DNA from: Bacteroidota bacterium
Lineage (GTDB): Bacteria > Bacteroidota > Bacteroidia > Flavobacteriales_F > PHOS-HE28
Assembly (NCBI GenBank): GCA_014584605.1
Contig: JACTMO010000079.1
Coordinates: 1 to 64,000 of the forward strand
DNA length: 64,000 nucleotides
Reading direction: 5' to 3'
In this document: in pieces, positions 35,366-43,369 of the stretch
Position numbering within the stretch: the first letter of the stretch is position 1
How the letters are laid out: each line of letters opens with the position of its first letter
Made by a program: the position numbers and the translations under genes
The notes under the pieces: model-generated
Told to the model about the DNA's origin: nothing
Database searches by the model: none
Seen by the model: only the letters and a program-made list of their open reading frames with translations

Positions 35366-35367
35366 GG

Positions 35368-36273
35368 TCAAAGGGAAACCAGCGCAGCAGCACCCAGGAT
35401 CCCCGCATCATCCTCGGGCAGTTCGCTGAGCACCAGGTCCACCTGACCCTGGTAGATGGAGAGCAGGTCCTGTTGGAACCGCTCCTTGAGCGGGCCGAGA
35501 AGGAGGTTGCCGTTGCGGGCAATGCCGCCGAAGAGCACGATGCGCCGGGGTGTTGTGAAAGCCACCGCATTGCTGAGGCCCACGGACAGCCAGCGGGCCG
35601 TGCTGCGGAAGGTCTGCAGCGCCTCGTCCACGCCGGCTTGTGCCGCCTCCGTGATGGGCAGCACGCCCTCGCGGTGCAACACCCGGGGTTCACCGCCGAG
35701 CTCGCGGAACGTCTCGCGCATGCCGCGGATGCTCACGTAGGCCTCCAGGCAGCCCTTGCGTCCGCAGGTGCATGCGCGACCGTCGATCACCACGATCGTA
35801 TGGCCCAGTTCGCCGGCGTTGCCGCACGGTCCCAGCAGCAGCCTTCCGTCCACGATCAGCCCGCTGCCCAAGCCGGTGCCGAGGGTCACCACCAGCAGGT
35901 CGTCGATGCCTCGACCGGCGCCGTAGCGCCACTCTCCCAGGGCGGCCGCATTGGCATCGTTGCCCAGGACGCACGGAACGCCCAGCCGTTGGCCGAGCAT
36001 GGACGCCAGCGGTACGTCCGCGCGCCAGGGCAGGTTCGGGGCCTGCACGATGCTGCCGCTGTGCTGATTCCCGTTCGGGGCGCCCACGCCCACGCTGTCC
36101 AGCACGCCGCCTACCTGGTCCACCAACTCCCGGACCGCTGCCGCGAGCGCGTCGGCGAAGGTGTCGGGGTCGGCATGTCCCACCGTGGCCATGCGTGTGC
36201 GCCCCACGATCCGATCGCCTTCCACCAAACCCAGCTTGGTGCTCGTCCCCCCGATGTCGATACCTGCGATCAT
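35368..36273 (-). CDS. ROK family sugar kinase
   Basis: 301 residues. The ATP-binding DIGGTSTKLG motif is at residues 5-14, the catalytic NDANAAALGE follows, and the ROK zinc site is in ELGHTIV to CTCGRKGCLEAY. It should phosphorylate a hexose (glucose, mannose or N-acetylated sugar) in the cytoplasm; the neighbouring mannosidase and sugar permease suggest mannose or GlcNAc as the substrate, which is inference. Its start overlaps the permease stop (ATGA) and its end lies 2 bases before the GH92 start. Confidence 0.92.
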   Translation of the reverse strand: MIAGIDIGGTSTKLGLVEGDRIVGRTRMATVGHADPDTFADALAAAVRELVDQVGGVLDSVGVGAPNGNQHSGSIVQAPNLPWRADVPLASMLGQRLGVPCVLGNDANAAALGEWRYGAGRGIDDLLVVTLGTGLGSGLIVDGRLLLGPCGNAGELGHTIVVIDGRACTCGRKGCLEAYVSIRGMRETFRELGGEPRVLHREGVLPITEAAQAGVDEALQTFRSTARWLSVGLSNAVAFTTPRRIVLFGGIARNGNLLLGPLKERFQQDLLSIYQGQVDLVLSELPEDDAGILGAAALVSL

Positions 36274-37637
36274 GTGCGTTGCGAACCCCGGAAGCCGTAC
36301 CAGGCGAGGAATCCGTAGCAGATGGCGGGCAACAGGAAGCTCAGATGAAAGCCCACCTCCGCGTCATCGCCGCCCTGGAACAGATCGATGAAGAGCCCCT
36401 GCAACGGCGGCACCAGCGCACCGCCGACGATCATCATCACCAGCAGGCTGCTGCCCTGGCCGGTGGCCGTTCCCAGCCTGTCGATCGCGAGGGTGAAGAT
36501 GTTGCTCCATTGGATGGAGTTGAACAGGCCGATGGCCACCACGGCCCAGAGGGTCCATGCACCACCGCTGGACATCACCAGCAGGCACAGTGCCATGGCC
36601 GCTGCGGCAAAGAAGCCCAGCACCTGGCCGGGTCGGCGGCCGGCCAGCATGAAGACCAGCATGTTGGCCAGGATCAGCACGAGCATTGGCCAGAGGTGTT
36701 CCAGCGTCAGGGCGCCGGAAAGCTGGTTGATGCCCCACAGCAGCACGAACAGGAGCAGCGCCAGGGCAGGCAGCAAAAGTTGCCGACGGCGGACGCTCAT
36801 CTGGCCCGCGAGGGCCACGGCACCCAGGAAGCGGCCCACCATGGCACCGCCCCAATAGAGGCCCAGGTAGTTCTTGCCGGCCGTCTCGGGCAAACCCAGG
36901 ACGCTGTCCAGCATCAGCAGGTTGATCAGCAGGCTGCCCACGGCCACCTCGGCGCCCACGTAGCAGAAGATGGCCATCATGCCCCAGCGCAGGGGGCGGT
37001 GCTGCAGGGCATCGCCTTTCGAAGCGGCACCGGCACCGGGCTCGGGCAGGGGGGTAAGGCGCACCCACAGGGCTTGCAAGAGCAACAGCATGCCTAAGGC
37101 GGCGTATGGCCAGCGCACCGCGGCATCGCCCCGGAACAGCTCGAAGATGAGCGTACCTCCGATCAGCGGAGCCAGGGTGGTGCCCAGGGAGTTGAAGGCC
37201 TGTGCCAGGTTCAGGCGGCTGCTGGCCCCTTCCGCCGGGCCGATGATGGCCACGAAGGGGTTCGCGGCGATCTGCAGCAAGGTGAATCCCAGGCCCAACA
37301 CGAAAAGCGCCAGCAGGTACATGCCGTAGGTGTGCAGGTAGGTGGCCGGCACGAAGAGCAGGCTGCCCACAGCGCTCAGCACCAGCCCGGCCTCCACGGC
37401 GCGCTTGTACCCCATCCGCGCGATGGGATCGCCGCCGTTGCGCGATACCGCGTAGTACGCCACCGAGCCCAGGAAGTAGGCACCGAAGAAGCTGAACTGC
37501 ACCAGCATGCTCTGGGCATAACTCAGCGTGAACACGGCCTTCAGGTGCGGCACGAGCACGTCGTTCATCACGGTCATGAAGCCCCACATGAAGAACAGGG
37601 TGGTGAGCACCACCATGGGGCGGGTCGTCGCAGGCAT
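36270..37637 (-). CDS. Sugar MFS transporter (FucP/GluP type)
   Basis: 455 residues with about 12 membrane helices. The N-terminus (FFMWGFMTVMNDVLVPHLKAVF pattern, here with WGF and NDxLVPHLK) and the ANPFVA plus RLNLAQAFNSLGTTLAPLIG regions are the hallmarks of the fucose/glucose-galactose proton symporter family. It would import a monosaccharide released by the mannosidases. First gene of the permease-kinase-GH92 operon, with ATGA coupling to the kinase. Confidence 0.92.
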   Translation of the reverse strand: MPATTRPMVVLTTLFFMWGFMTVMNDVLVPHLKAVFTLSYAQSMLVQFSFFGAYFLGSVAYYAVSRNGGDPIARMGYKRAVEAGLVLSAVGSLLFVPATYLHTYGMYLLALFVLGLGFTLLQIAANPFVAIIGPAEGASSRLNLAQAFNSLGTTLAPLIGGTLIFELFRGDAAVRWPYAALGMLLLLQALWVRLTPLPEPGAGAASKGDALQHRPLRWGMMAIFCYVGAEVAVGSLLINLLMLDSVLGLPETAGKNYLGLYWGGAMVGRFLGAVALAGQMSVRRRQLLLPALALLLFVLLWGINQLSGALTLEHLWPMLVLILANMLVFMLAGRRPGQVLGFFAAAAMALCLLVMSSGGAWTLWAVVAIGLFNSIQWSNIFTLAIDRLGTATGQGSSLLVMMIVGGALVPPLQGLFIDLFQGGDDAEVGFHLSFLLPAICYGFLAWYGFRGSQRT

Positions 37638-37653
37638 GGGCGAAGAGTGGCGG

Positions 37654-37661
37654 GAAAGGTA
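37654..37661 (-). promoter_or_regulatory. -7-like box TACCTTTC of the permease operon
   Basis: Minus-strand TACCTTTC lies 16 bases upstream of the permease ATG, with a TTGG about 22 bases further upstream that could serve as -33. Confidence 0.4.
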
Positions 37662-37790
37662 GGCGGTGAATGCCGTGTGCGGCCAAGATCGATCCTGACG
37701 GAGGCAGGCTCAGGTGGGCCTGCTGGGTTATCAACCGTCCGCGGTTCCCACACAATGGTCGGAGGTGATCCGTACTTCGGGGACGAATTC

Positions 37791-37798
37791 TACTTTTG
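37791..37798 (+). promoter_or_regulatory. -7 box TACTTTTG
   Basis: An exact TAnnTTTG match 28 bases before the start of the small T9SS protein gene. No clear -33 TTTG upstream. Confidence 0.5.
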
Positions 37799-37826
37799 GC
37801 CTGAACGAAACCCTAAACGATCTCAC

Positions 37827-38636
37827 ATGAAGCACTTTACCCTTGTGGCCAGCCTTGGCCTTGTACTCCCCCTTTCCGCCCAGGTGACGGATGGCGGTTT
37901 TGAAGGCGGCGCCGGCAGCGGCGCTTGGACGGAAGCATCGACCAACTTCGGTACCCCGCTGTGCGACGCGGCCTGTGGAACCTGCGGCGGCCCCTGCGCA
38001 CCCCGCACCGGTGCTTGGTACGTGTGGTACGGTGGTGCCGGTGGCGCCACGGAGACCGGCTCTGTGGAACAGAGTGCGACCATTCCCACCGGACCGGATG
38101 TGCGCCTGCTGCTGTACGTGAAAGTGGCCCTCTCCAACGGCTTGGTCGATGACCGTGTGGAGGTGAGCGTGGACGGCACCATACTGGAGACCGTCACCGC
38201 GTTGGACACCTTGGAGTTCGGCGACTATGCCCTGTTGAACGTTGACGTGAACGCCTACGCCAACGGTGCGGCGCACACCATCAAGATCGAAGGCTTCCAG
38301 ACCACCGCCAACGTCTCCAACATTCTGGTGGACGATGTGGAACTGGTGACGGACGGGGGTTCGATCGGTCTCTTCGAGAACGAGAACCTGCCTGGCATCA
38401 TGGTGTATCCCAACCCGGCCAATGGAACCATCAACCTGAGCTTCAACGCGCTGCAGGGTGAGGCCGTGGTGACCATCACCGACCTGGCCGGCAAGCTGGT
38501 GAACAGCGACCGCCTGGCCGAGGTGAACCGCCGCATCTACCAGTTCGACGCTTCCGAGCTGAACAACGGCGCGTATACCGTGACCGTGGAAATGGGCGGC
38601 AAGCGCTTCACGGAGCGCGTGGTCGTGGCCCACTAA
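37827..38636 (+). CDS. Small secreted protein with T9SS type A sorting domain
   Basis: 269 residues. Signal peptide ends PLSAQ; the mature N-terminal half is a carbohydrate-binding-like jelly roll (VTDGGFEGGAGSGAWTEAS to ILVDDVELVTDG) with a cysteine pair cluster (CDAACGTCGGPC). Residues about 190-269 are a type IX sorting domain (IMVYPNPANGTINLSF to GAYTVTVEMGGKRFTERVVV). Likely a surface-displayed binding protein. A strong terminator follows. Confidence 0.85.
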   Translation: MKHFTLVASLGLVLPLSAQVTDGGFEGGAGSGAWTEASTNFGTPLCDAACGTCGGPCAPRTGAWYVWYGGAGGATETGSVEQSATIPTGPDVRLLLYVKVALSNGLVDDRVEVSVDGTILETVTALDTLEFGDYALLNVDVNAYANGAAHTIKIEGFQTTANVSNILVDDVELVTDGGSIGLFENENLPGIMVYPNPANGTINLSFNALQGEAVVTITDLAGKLVNSDRLAEVNRRIYQFDASELNNGAYTVTVEMGGKRFTERVVVAH

Positions 38637-38654
38637 GCCTCCGGATCCGCATGG

Positions 38655-38680
38655 AAAGGCCCTGCTTTGGCAGGGCCTTT
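38655..38680 (+). terminator. Rho-independent terminator
   Basis: AAAGGCCCTGC and GCAGGGCCTTT form a perfect 11-bp stem with a TTTG loop, followed by CTCGTTTTCTTT. It ends the small T9SS gene; the T-run also resembles the -7 box of the next gene (TTTCTTTG at 38686-38693, 6 bases before its ATG). Confidence 0.8.
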
Positions 38681-38699
38681 CTCGTTTTCTTTGTCCCCG

Positions 38700-39677
38700 A
38701 TGTCGCTGGACCGCCGCCGCTTCCTCCGCCTCAGCTCCACCAGCGCATTGGCCACCGCTGTGCCCTGGGCCCGGGCCGCCCACCTGATGCTGCCTCCGGC
38801 CTCCCCGGTGGTCCTCAGCACCTGGGACCACGGCATGAACGCCAATCACAAGGCCTGGCAAGTGCTCGGCTCCGGCGGCAGCGTGCTCGATGCGGTGGTG
38901 GAAGGAGTGGCCGTGGTGGAGAACGACCTCGGCAACCGCAGCGTGGGCCAGGGCGGACGGCCCGATCGCGATGGCCATGTGACGCTCGATGCCTGTGTGC
39001 AGGACCACGATGGCCGCGCGGGAAGCGTCGCCTTCGTGGAGCACTTCCCCAACCCGGTGCGCATCGCCCGGGCCGTCATGGAACGGACGCCGCATGTGAT
39101 GCTGGTGGGCGAGGGTGCCGAGCGATGGGCCCGGGAGAACGGCTTCGCTGAACGGCGCATCACCCTGCCGGGCGTGCAGGCCGATTGGAAGGAGTGGGCG
39201 GTGAAGAGCGACTACAAGCCCGTGGTGAACATCGAGAACCACGACACCATCGGCCAGCTGGCGATCGACGCGCAGGGACGGCTGGCCGGCAGCTGCACCA
39301 CCAGCGGCCTGGCCTACAAGGTGCATGGCCGCGTGGGCGACAGCCCCATCATCGGCGCGGGCCTCTTCGTGGACGGCGAGGTGGGTGCGGCCTGCGCCAC
39401 CGGCACCGGCGAGCTCGTCATCCGCATCGCCGGTAGCCATACCGTGGTGGAGCTCATGCGCCAGGGGGTGGATCCCACCGAGGCCTGCCGCCAGGCCGTG
39501 GACCGCATCGTACGCCGCTCCGGGAACATCGACGGCCACCAGGTGGGCTTCCTGGCCTTGCGGGGCGACGGCGCGATCGGGGCGTACAGCATCTACAACG
39601 GGTTCACCTACGCGGTGAGCGACGCCGCAGGCCATCGCCTGCTGGAGTCGGGCCACATGCGGGAGTGGAAGCCCTGA
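38700..39677 (+). CDS. N4-(beta-N-acetylglucosaminyl)-L-asparaginase (glycosylasparaginase)
   Basis: 325 residues. An N-terminal twin-arginine-type signal (DRRRFLRLSS) suggests Tat export. The Ntn-hydrolase fold is made by self-cleavage at Asp182-Thr183 in NIENHDTIGQLA, freeing Thr183 as nucleophile; GRVGDSPIIGAG and CATGTGE are further family motifs. It cuts the bond between GlcNAc and asparagine, the last step in dismantling N-glycoproteins, and so fits the neighbouring GH92 and GH2 mannosidases. The start at 38700 avoids an extension that would run through the terminator. Confidence 0.92.
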   Translation: MSLDRRRFLRLSSTSALATAVPWARAAHLMLPPASPVVLSTWDHGMNANHKAWQVLGSGGSVLDAVVEGVAVVENDLGNRSVGQGGRPDRDGHVTLDACVQDHDGRAGSVAFVEHFPNPVRIARAVMERTPHVMLVGEGAERWARENGFAERRITLPGVQADWKEWAVKSDYKPVVNIENHDTIGQLAIDAQGRLAGSCTTSGLAYKVHGRVGDSPIIGAGLFVDGEVGAACATGTGELVIRIAGSHTVVELMRQGVDPTEACRQAVDRIVRRSGNIDGHQVGFLALRGDGAIGAYSIYNGFTYAVSDAAGHRLLESGHMREWKP

Positions 39678-39711
39678 GGCCCGCCGGTCCGGAGGCCCGC
39701 CCGCGCCGAGC

Positions 39712-39719
39712 TATCTTCG
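39712..39719 (+). promoter_or_regulatory. -7 box TATCTTCG, 4 nt before the start codon
   Basis: TATCTTCG ends four bases before the ATG at 39724, again suggesting a leaderless mRNA. Confidence 0.5.
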
Positions 39720-39723
39720 CCCC

Positions 39724-40050
39724 ATGCGCCACGTGCTACTCGCTTCGGTGTTGCTGGTCTCCTCCCTGTCCGTACAGGCCGGGAGCGAGGACCATGGCGG
39801 CTCCGCCCGGGTGGAATGCAGCCGCAGCTCCGGCCTGATCCGCCTCCACCTGAACGCCGAAAGGCGCATCGGGCGTGTGGTGCTCCAGATCGCCGATGCC
39901 GATGGCCGGCTGCTCTATCGGGAGGAAGGACGCGCCCTCCGCAACGAACTGGTCCGGGTTCTGGACAAGGGGCTCTTCCCGAAAGGGGAGATGGTGCTGA
40001 CGGTGAAGGCGCGGGACCTGGAGCTGGCTCAGCGCTTCACCATCGAATAG
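39724..40050 (+). CDS. Small exported beta-sandwich protein
   Basis: 108 residues with a signal peptide (ending SVQAG). The mature 85 residues look like one beta sandwich (RIGRVVLQIADADGRLLYRE, then LFPKGEMVLTVKARDLELAQRFTI) and recall the C-terminal sorting-domain fold of T9SS substrates, without a PNP motif or a passenger domain. Function unknown. Confidence 0.6.
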   Translation: MRHVLLASVLLVSSLSVQAGSEDHGGSARVECSRSSGLIRLHLNAERRIGRVVLQIADADGRLLYREEGRALRNELVRVLDKGLFPKGEMVLTVKARDLELAQRFTIE

Positions 40051-40054
40051 GCCG

Positions 40055-40948
40055 CTACCAGGCCGCACGCATCAACCCGAGCAGGTCGGCATTGCCGCCA
40101 CCCAGCGAGGCGGACGCCTCGCCATCCATCGACTCCTTGGCCATCTTGGCGGTGCCGGAGGTGCTCCGAACGTCCTCGCTCGCCGCGCGCGTCCGCCCAC
40201 CATCGCGTTCCACTGCGGGGGGCGCTGCGGCCACGCCGGTGGCTGCGGCCTGTTGCTCGAACAGGGGCAGCTCCTCCACCATTGCCGCGGCCTGGGCCGG
40301 CGATGGCTCTTCCTCCATCGCACGGTCCGCTTCGGCAGGTACTTCGGCCATGGCGCTGCCGTCCATGTCCCCATCGGTCGTTGCGGTATGCAAGACCTCG
40401 GTCTTTGCCGGGGCCTGTTCCGTGAGGGACTGCGCTCCGGCACCGGCACTGCTGGAAGGCTGTTCGCCAGTTTTGGTCAGCCCCGGATCGGTGTTCTTCG
40501 CGGGGCTCGCCGGCTCCGGCGGGGGTGCAGGCTTCAGTTCGGCGAGGCCTTCCTGCCGGTCGTCCGGCACCGGGGCCCACACGGCGATGCCCACGGCGAT
40601 TAGCAGGGCCAGGGTACCGAGAGCCAGTGCAGGCCGCCAATAGAAGGCGGGCTTCGGGGGCATCAGCCAGGTGCCCACGCTGTTGAGCCAGATGCGCCAT
40701 GCGGGGCGCCGGGCCTCACGAAAAGCCTCCAGGACCCGGTCGCGCACCTCCGGGTCGGCGATGATCATGGGGCCGGGACGGCCGTGCGCCCGCACCTGCG
40801 CCAGGGTGGTGCGAAGCGTATCGTACTCGGTGCGGTCGGCCACATGTCGGAGCACGAAGGCCCGCTCCTCGGCCAGCAACTCGTCGAAGGTCCGCTCGCT
40901 CAACAGGGCCTCCAGGTCCTCGGGGTCGTATCGCTCACGCGCGTCCAT
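40055..40948 (-). CDS. Membrane anti-sigma-like protein
   Basis: 297 residues: a cytoplasmic N-terminal helical region (1-95), one membrane helix (about 108-126) and a long low-complexity periplasmic tail rich in Ala, Pro, Glu and Ser. It overlaps the ECF sigma gene by 14 bases, the usual position of an anti-sigma factor. It lacks the HxxxCxxC zinc motif of classical ZAS anti-sigmas, so the functional call rests on context. The tail could serve as a signal-regulated cleavage region; that is inference. Confidence 0.7.
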   Translation of the reverse strand: MDARERYDPEDLEALLSERTFDELLAEERAFVLRHVADRTEYDTLRTTLAQVRAHGRPGPMIIADPEVRDRVLEAFREARRPAWRIWLNSVGTWLMPPKPAFYWRPALALGTLALLIAVGIAVWAPVPDDRQEGLAELKPAPPPEPASPAKNTDPGLTKTGEQPSSSAGAGAQSLTEQAPAKTEVLHTATTDGDMDGSAMAEVPAEADRAMEEEPSPAQAAAMVEELPLFEQQAAATGVAAAPPAVERDGGRTRAASEDVRSTSGTAKMAKESMDGEASASLGGGNADLLGLMRAAW

Positions 40949-41540
40949 GTTGGGGCAGGGGCAAGGGGCCGAACTCCTTGAGGCGTTCGGCCAGTTTCTT
41001 CAAGGTGTAGAACAGGCGGCTCTTCACGGTGCCTTCCGAGATGCCGAAGGCCATCGCGATCTCCTTGATGGCCAGGTCCTCCTCGTAACGCATCACGAAG
41101 GTGGCCTTCTGGTCGGGGTCCAGCCGGTCGAGCTCCTCTTCCAGGCGTTGCCTGAAAAGGGCCCGGTCCACGGCTTCGCCCGCATGCGGTTCCTGCACGG
41201 CCCGTCCGTTGTGCCGCAGCTCGGGCACGGCGGCGCGGCGCACCTCCTCGCGGCGGTATTCGTTCTTGCACATGTTGTTGGCCACGCTGAACAGCCAGGT
41301 GCGGAAGGGGCGGTCGGCATCGTACTGATCGGGCCGCTGGGCCAGCTTGGTGAACAGGTCCTGCAGCATGTCGCGGGCCCGCTCCCGGTCGCTCCACAAC
41401 ATGCGGTGGAAGTAGTTCAGCACCCGGACATGGTAACGGTCGTACAGAGCGGCGAAGGCGCGTTCATCCCCGCGCACCACGCGCTCCATCAGGCGCTCAT
41501 CGCTGGCGCTGCGCAGGTCGGTGCCGAAGAGGGATCCCAT
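40935..41540 (-). CDS. ECF-type RNA polymerase sigma factor
   Basis: 201 residues. Sigma region 2 (about 25-95; ALYDRYHVRVLNYFHRML, RARDMLQDLFTKL, FRTWLFSVANNMCKNE) and region 4 (about 130-185; LDRLDPDQKATFVMRYEEDL, IAMAFGISEGTVKSRL) are complete. It should direct transcription of an envelope-related regulon. Second gene of a leftward operon behind a secreted TPR-like protein and in front of the anti-sigma-like protein. Confidence 0.93.
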   Translation of the reverse strand: MGSLFGTDLRSASDERLMERVVRGDERAFAALYDRYHVRVLNYFHRMLWSDRERARDMLQDLFTKLAQRPDQYDADRPFRTWLFSVANNMCKNEYRREEVRRAAVPELRHNGRAVQEPHAGEAVDRALFRQRLEEELDRLDPDQKATFVMRYEEDLAIKEIAMAFGISEGTVKSRLFYTLKKLAERLKEFGPLPLPQHGRA

Positions 41541-41543
41541 GGT

Positions 41544-42632
41544 CTAATGCGACAGCACGCCCATCCGGTACAGTTCGTCCACGGCGCCGATGCGCCCGGC
41601 CAGCCGACGCAGCTGCTGTTCGGTCCGGGCCATGCCCGCCTCATCGTTCACCGCACGGTAGTGGCGCAGCAGCACGCTGCCGGTCACCAGGTAGTTCCAG
41701 GAGAGCGGGCCGACCTCGGCGGTGCGGTGCATGCGCTGCCAGCGGGCCGCCAGCTGTGCGATGGGCTCCCCGCTGCCGCCTGCGCGCAGGGTGAGGCCCG
41801 TGAGGGCCGAGCGTTCGTGCCAGGGGGCCAGCAGTTCGCCGGGCAGGCTCAACGCCAGGTGCACGGGCCGGGCGGTGGCCTGCGGCAGGGCGTTCACCAC
41901 GCCCTGCACCGTGCCGGGCGCGGTGCCTGCGGCGCCCGCTTCCTGCCACACGCGCTGGCGGTAGGCGGCATCGGCGAGCAGGCGCACGTCCACCACCAGC
42001 ACATCCTTCCGTGCCGCGTCGCCCTGCTGCACGGCGATGGTGGGGTAGGTGTCCAGCTCACCGCCCAGCAGCAACACGCCGCCAGGGTCCACGGAGGCCA
42101 GCAGGTCCTCGGCCATCAGCAGCAGGCCGGGGGCCACCAGGCCGTTCTCGCGCAGGTCCCTGGCGGCGGCGCGCATGGCGGTGGCGTCCCCGTTGCGGAG
42201 CGCCAGGGTCATGCGCGGCACCACCAGCCGGAGGGCCTTGGGGTCCAGGGCCAGGGCTGCCTCCAAGGCGGCGAAGGAGGAGGCTTCGGGGAATTCCTGG
42301 TAGTAGGTGACCAGCTGGGCGTCCACGCTGGTCGGGGCCATACGCACCAGCTCGTCCGCGGCCCCCTCCAACCGCTCGGCGTCGGCCGGGGCGATGTGGC
42401 CATTCCCCCGAAGCAAGGCCGCCTGCCGTTCGTTGCTGTAGAGCTGGTATCGGGCTTGGGCATCGGACGGACGGGCCTCCACGGCGCTGTTCCATGCCTC
42501 GCCGTTGCGACGCAAGGCAGGTTCGTCCCACGGCCCCTGCAGGGTGTTGGTGGGTGTCGGCGGCTGCGCGATCGCCTGTCCGAACGCTGGGAAGGCGATC
42601 GGCAACATCAGGGCAAGGAGGGAGGCTCGCAT
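41544..42632 (-). CDS. Exported TPR-like protein upstream of the sigma factor
   Basis: 362 residues. Signal peptide (ending PAFGQ), then alanine-rich helical pairs with TPR-like spacing (about 30-190) and an alpha/beta C-terminal part (VLVVDVRLLADAAYRQRVW to the end). The C-terminal half resembles the tail of large Bacteroidota TPR membrane proteins, but I cannot name a family. It ends three bases before the sigma factor start and is probably the first gene of that operon. Start at 42632 chosen for a clean signal peptide; 42653 is an in-frame alternative. Confidence 0.65.
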   Translation of the reverse strand: MRASLLALMLPIAFPAFGQAIAQPPTPTNTLQGPWDEPALRRNGEAWNSAVEARPSDAQARYQLYSNERQAALLRGNGHIAPADAERLEGAADELVRMAPTSVDAQLVTYYQEFPEASSFAALEAALALDPKALRLVVPRMTLALRNGDATAMRAAARDLRENGLVAPGLLLMAEDLLASVDPGGVLLLGGELDTYPTIAVQQGDAARKDVLVVDVRLLADAAYRQRVWQEAGAAGTAPGTVQGVVNALPQATARPVHLALSLPGELLAPWHERSALTGLTLRAGGSGEPIAQLAARWQRMHRTAEVGPLSWNYLVTGSVLLRHYRAVNDEAGMARTEQQLRRLAGRIGAVDELYRMGVLSH

Positions 42633-42689
42633 CGTATCCACAGCCCCGTACACGCCACGTGCCGATCGGTTCGATCGCCGGGCCGGGGC

Positions 42690-42704
42690 TACCTTTGCAA
42701 GGTA
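42690..42704. promoter_or_regulatory. Palindromic divergent promoter element TACCTTTGCAAGGTA
   Basis: A perfect inverted repeat TACCTT-TGC-AAGGTA. Read rightward it is a TACCTTTG -7 box 12 bases before the DUF493 gene; read leftward it is TACCTTGC, about 64 bases before the TPR/sigma operon. The two divergent promoters would share the same DNA. Confidence 0.5.
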
Positions 42705-42709
42705 CGCGC

Positions 42710-42985
42710 ATGCTGAGCGATGAGGTGAAGGAGCGGCTCCGGCAGCGGCTGGAGCAGGTGCACGAGTGGCCCTCGGTGTACATGTTCAAGTTCATCCTGG
42801 AGCCGGACACCGGACGTCTGGAGGCGGTCACCGCCCTGTTCCCGCCCGAGGCGGAGCTGTTGCGCAAGTATTCCACCGGGGGGCGGTACCTCAGCATCAC
42901 GGTCACCGAGGTGATGATGAGCGCCGATGACGTGGTGGACCGGTACGACCGGGCCTCCGCCATCCCGGGCCTCATCGTGCTGTGA
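42710..42985 (+). CDS. DUF493 family protein
   Basis: 91 residues, the normal length of the YbeD/DUF493 family: an ACT-like alpha/beta fold with YMFKFILEPDTGRLEAVTALF and YLSITVTEVMMSADDVVDRYD. The role is unknown; it has been proposed to be a small ligand-binding regulator. It starts a rightward group of three short genes. Confidence 0.85.
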   Translation: MLSDEVKERLRQRLEQVHEWPSVYMFKFILEPDTGRLEAVTALFPPEAELLRKYSTGGRYLSITVTEVMMSADDVVDRYDRASAIPGLIVL

Positions 42986-42994
42986 CCCCGGACC

Positions 42995-43369
42995 ATGGAG
43001 AACCTGCGCATCGCCCTGACCATCACGCTCAGCATCCTGCTCGTCCTGGTGCTGTTCCGGCGTTATCGCGACCGGGTGGTCCGGCGGGACCTGCCGGTGG
43101 CCGGGCATGTCGAACTGATCGGTCTGGAAGTGGCCTATCACCCCACACGGCTGTTGGTGCGGGTGCGCATGCCCATGGCCCGCTCGCTGTCGTGGACCCT
43201 GCTCGACGAGGCCCACCGTGAACTGCATCGCTGGCCGGACCAGCCCCTCCACGCCGGAGAGCAGGCGGTGGAACTGGCGCTCGGCACCCGGGCGGACGGC
43301 GTGTACCACCTGCAGATGGCCTCGGACAGCCAACGCACCATCCGCCGGTTCCGGCTGGCACAAGCATGA
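42995..43369 (+). CDS. Small membrane-anchored beta-domain protein
   Basis: 124 residues: one N-terminal membrane helix (about 5-21) followed by a basic stretch and a single beta-sandwich domain (about 38-122; SWTLLDEAHRELHRW and ADGVYHLQMASDSQRTIRRF). The domain has the rhythm of a T9SS C-terminal domain (L-x-D-x-x-G/H-x-x-L and DGVYxLxM) but sits alone on a membrane anchor. Not recognised otherwise. It precedes a gene that starts within its stop (ATGA). Confidence 0.6.
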   Translation: MENLRIALTITLSILLVLVLFRRYRDRVVRRDLPVAGHVELIGLEVAYHPTRLLVRVRMPMARSLSWTLLDEAHRELHRWPDQPLHAGEQAVELALGTRADGVYHLQMASDSQRTIRRFRLAQA

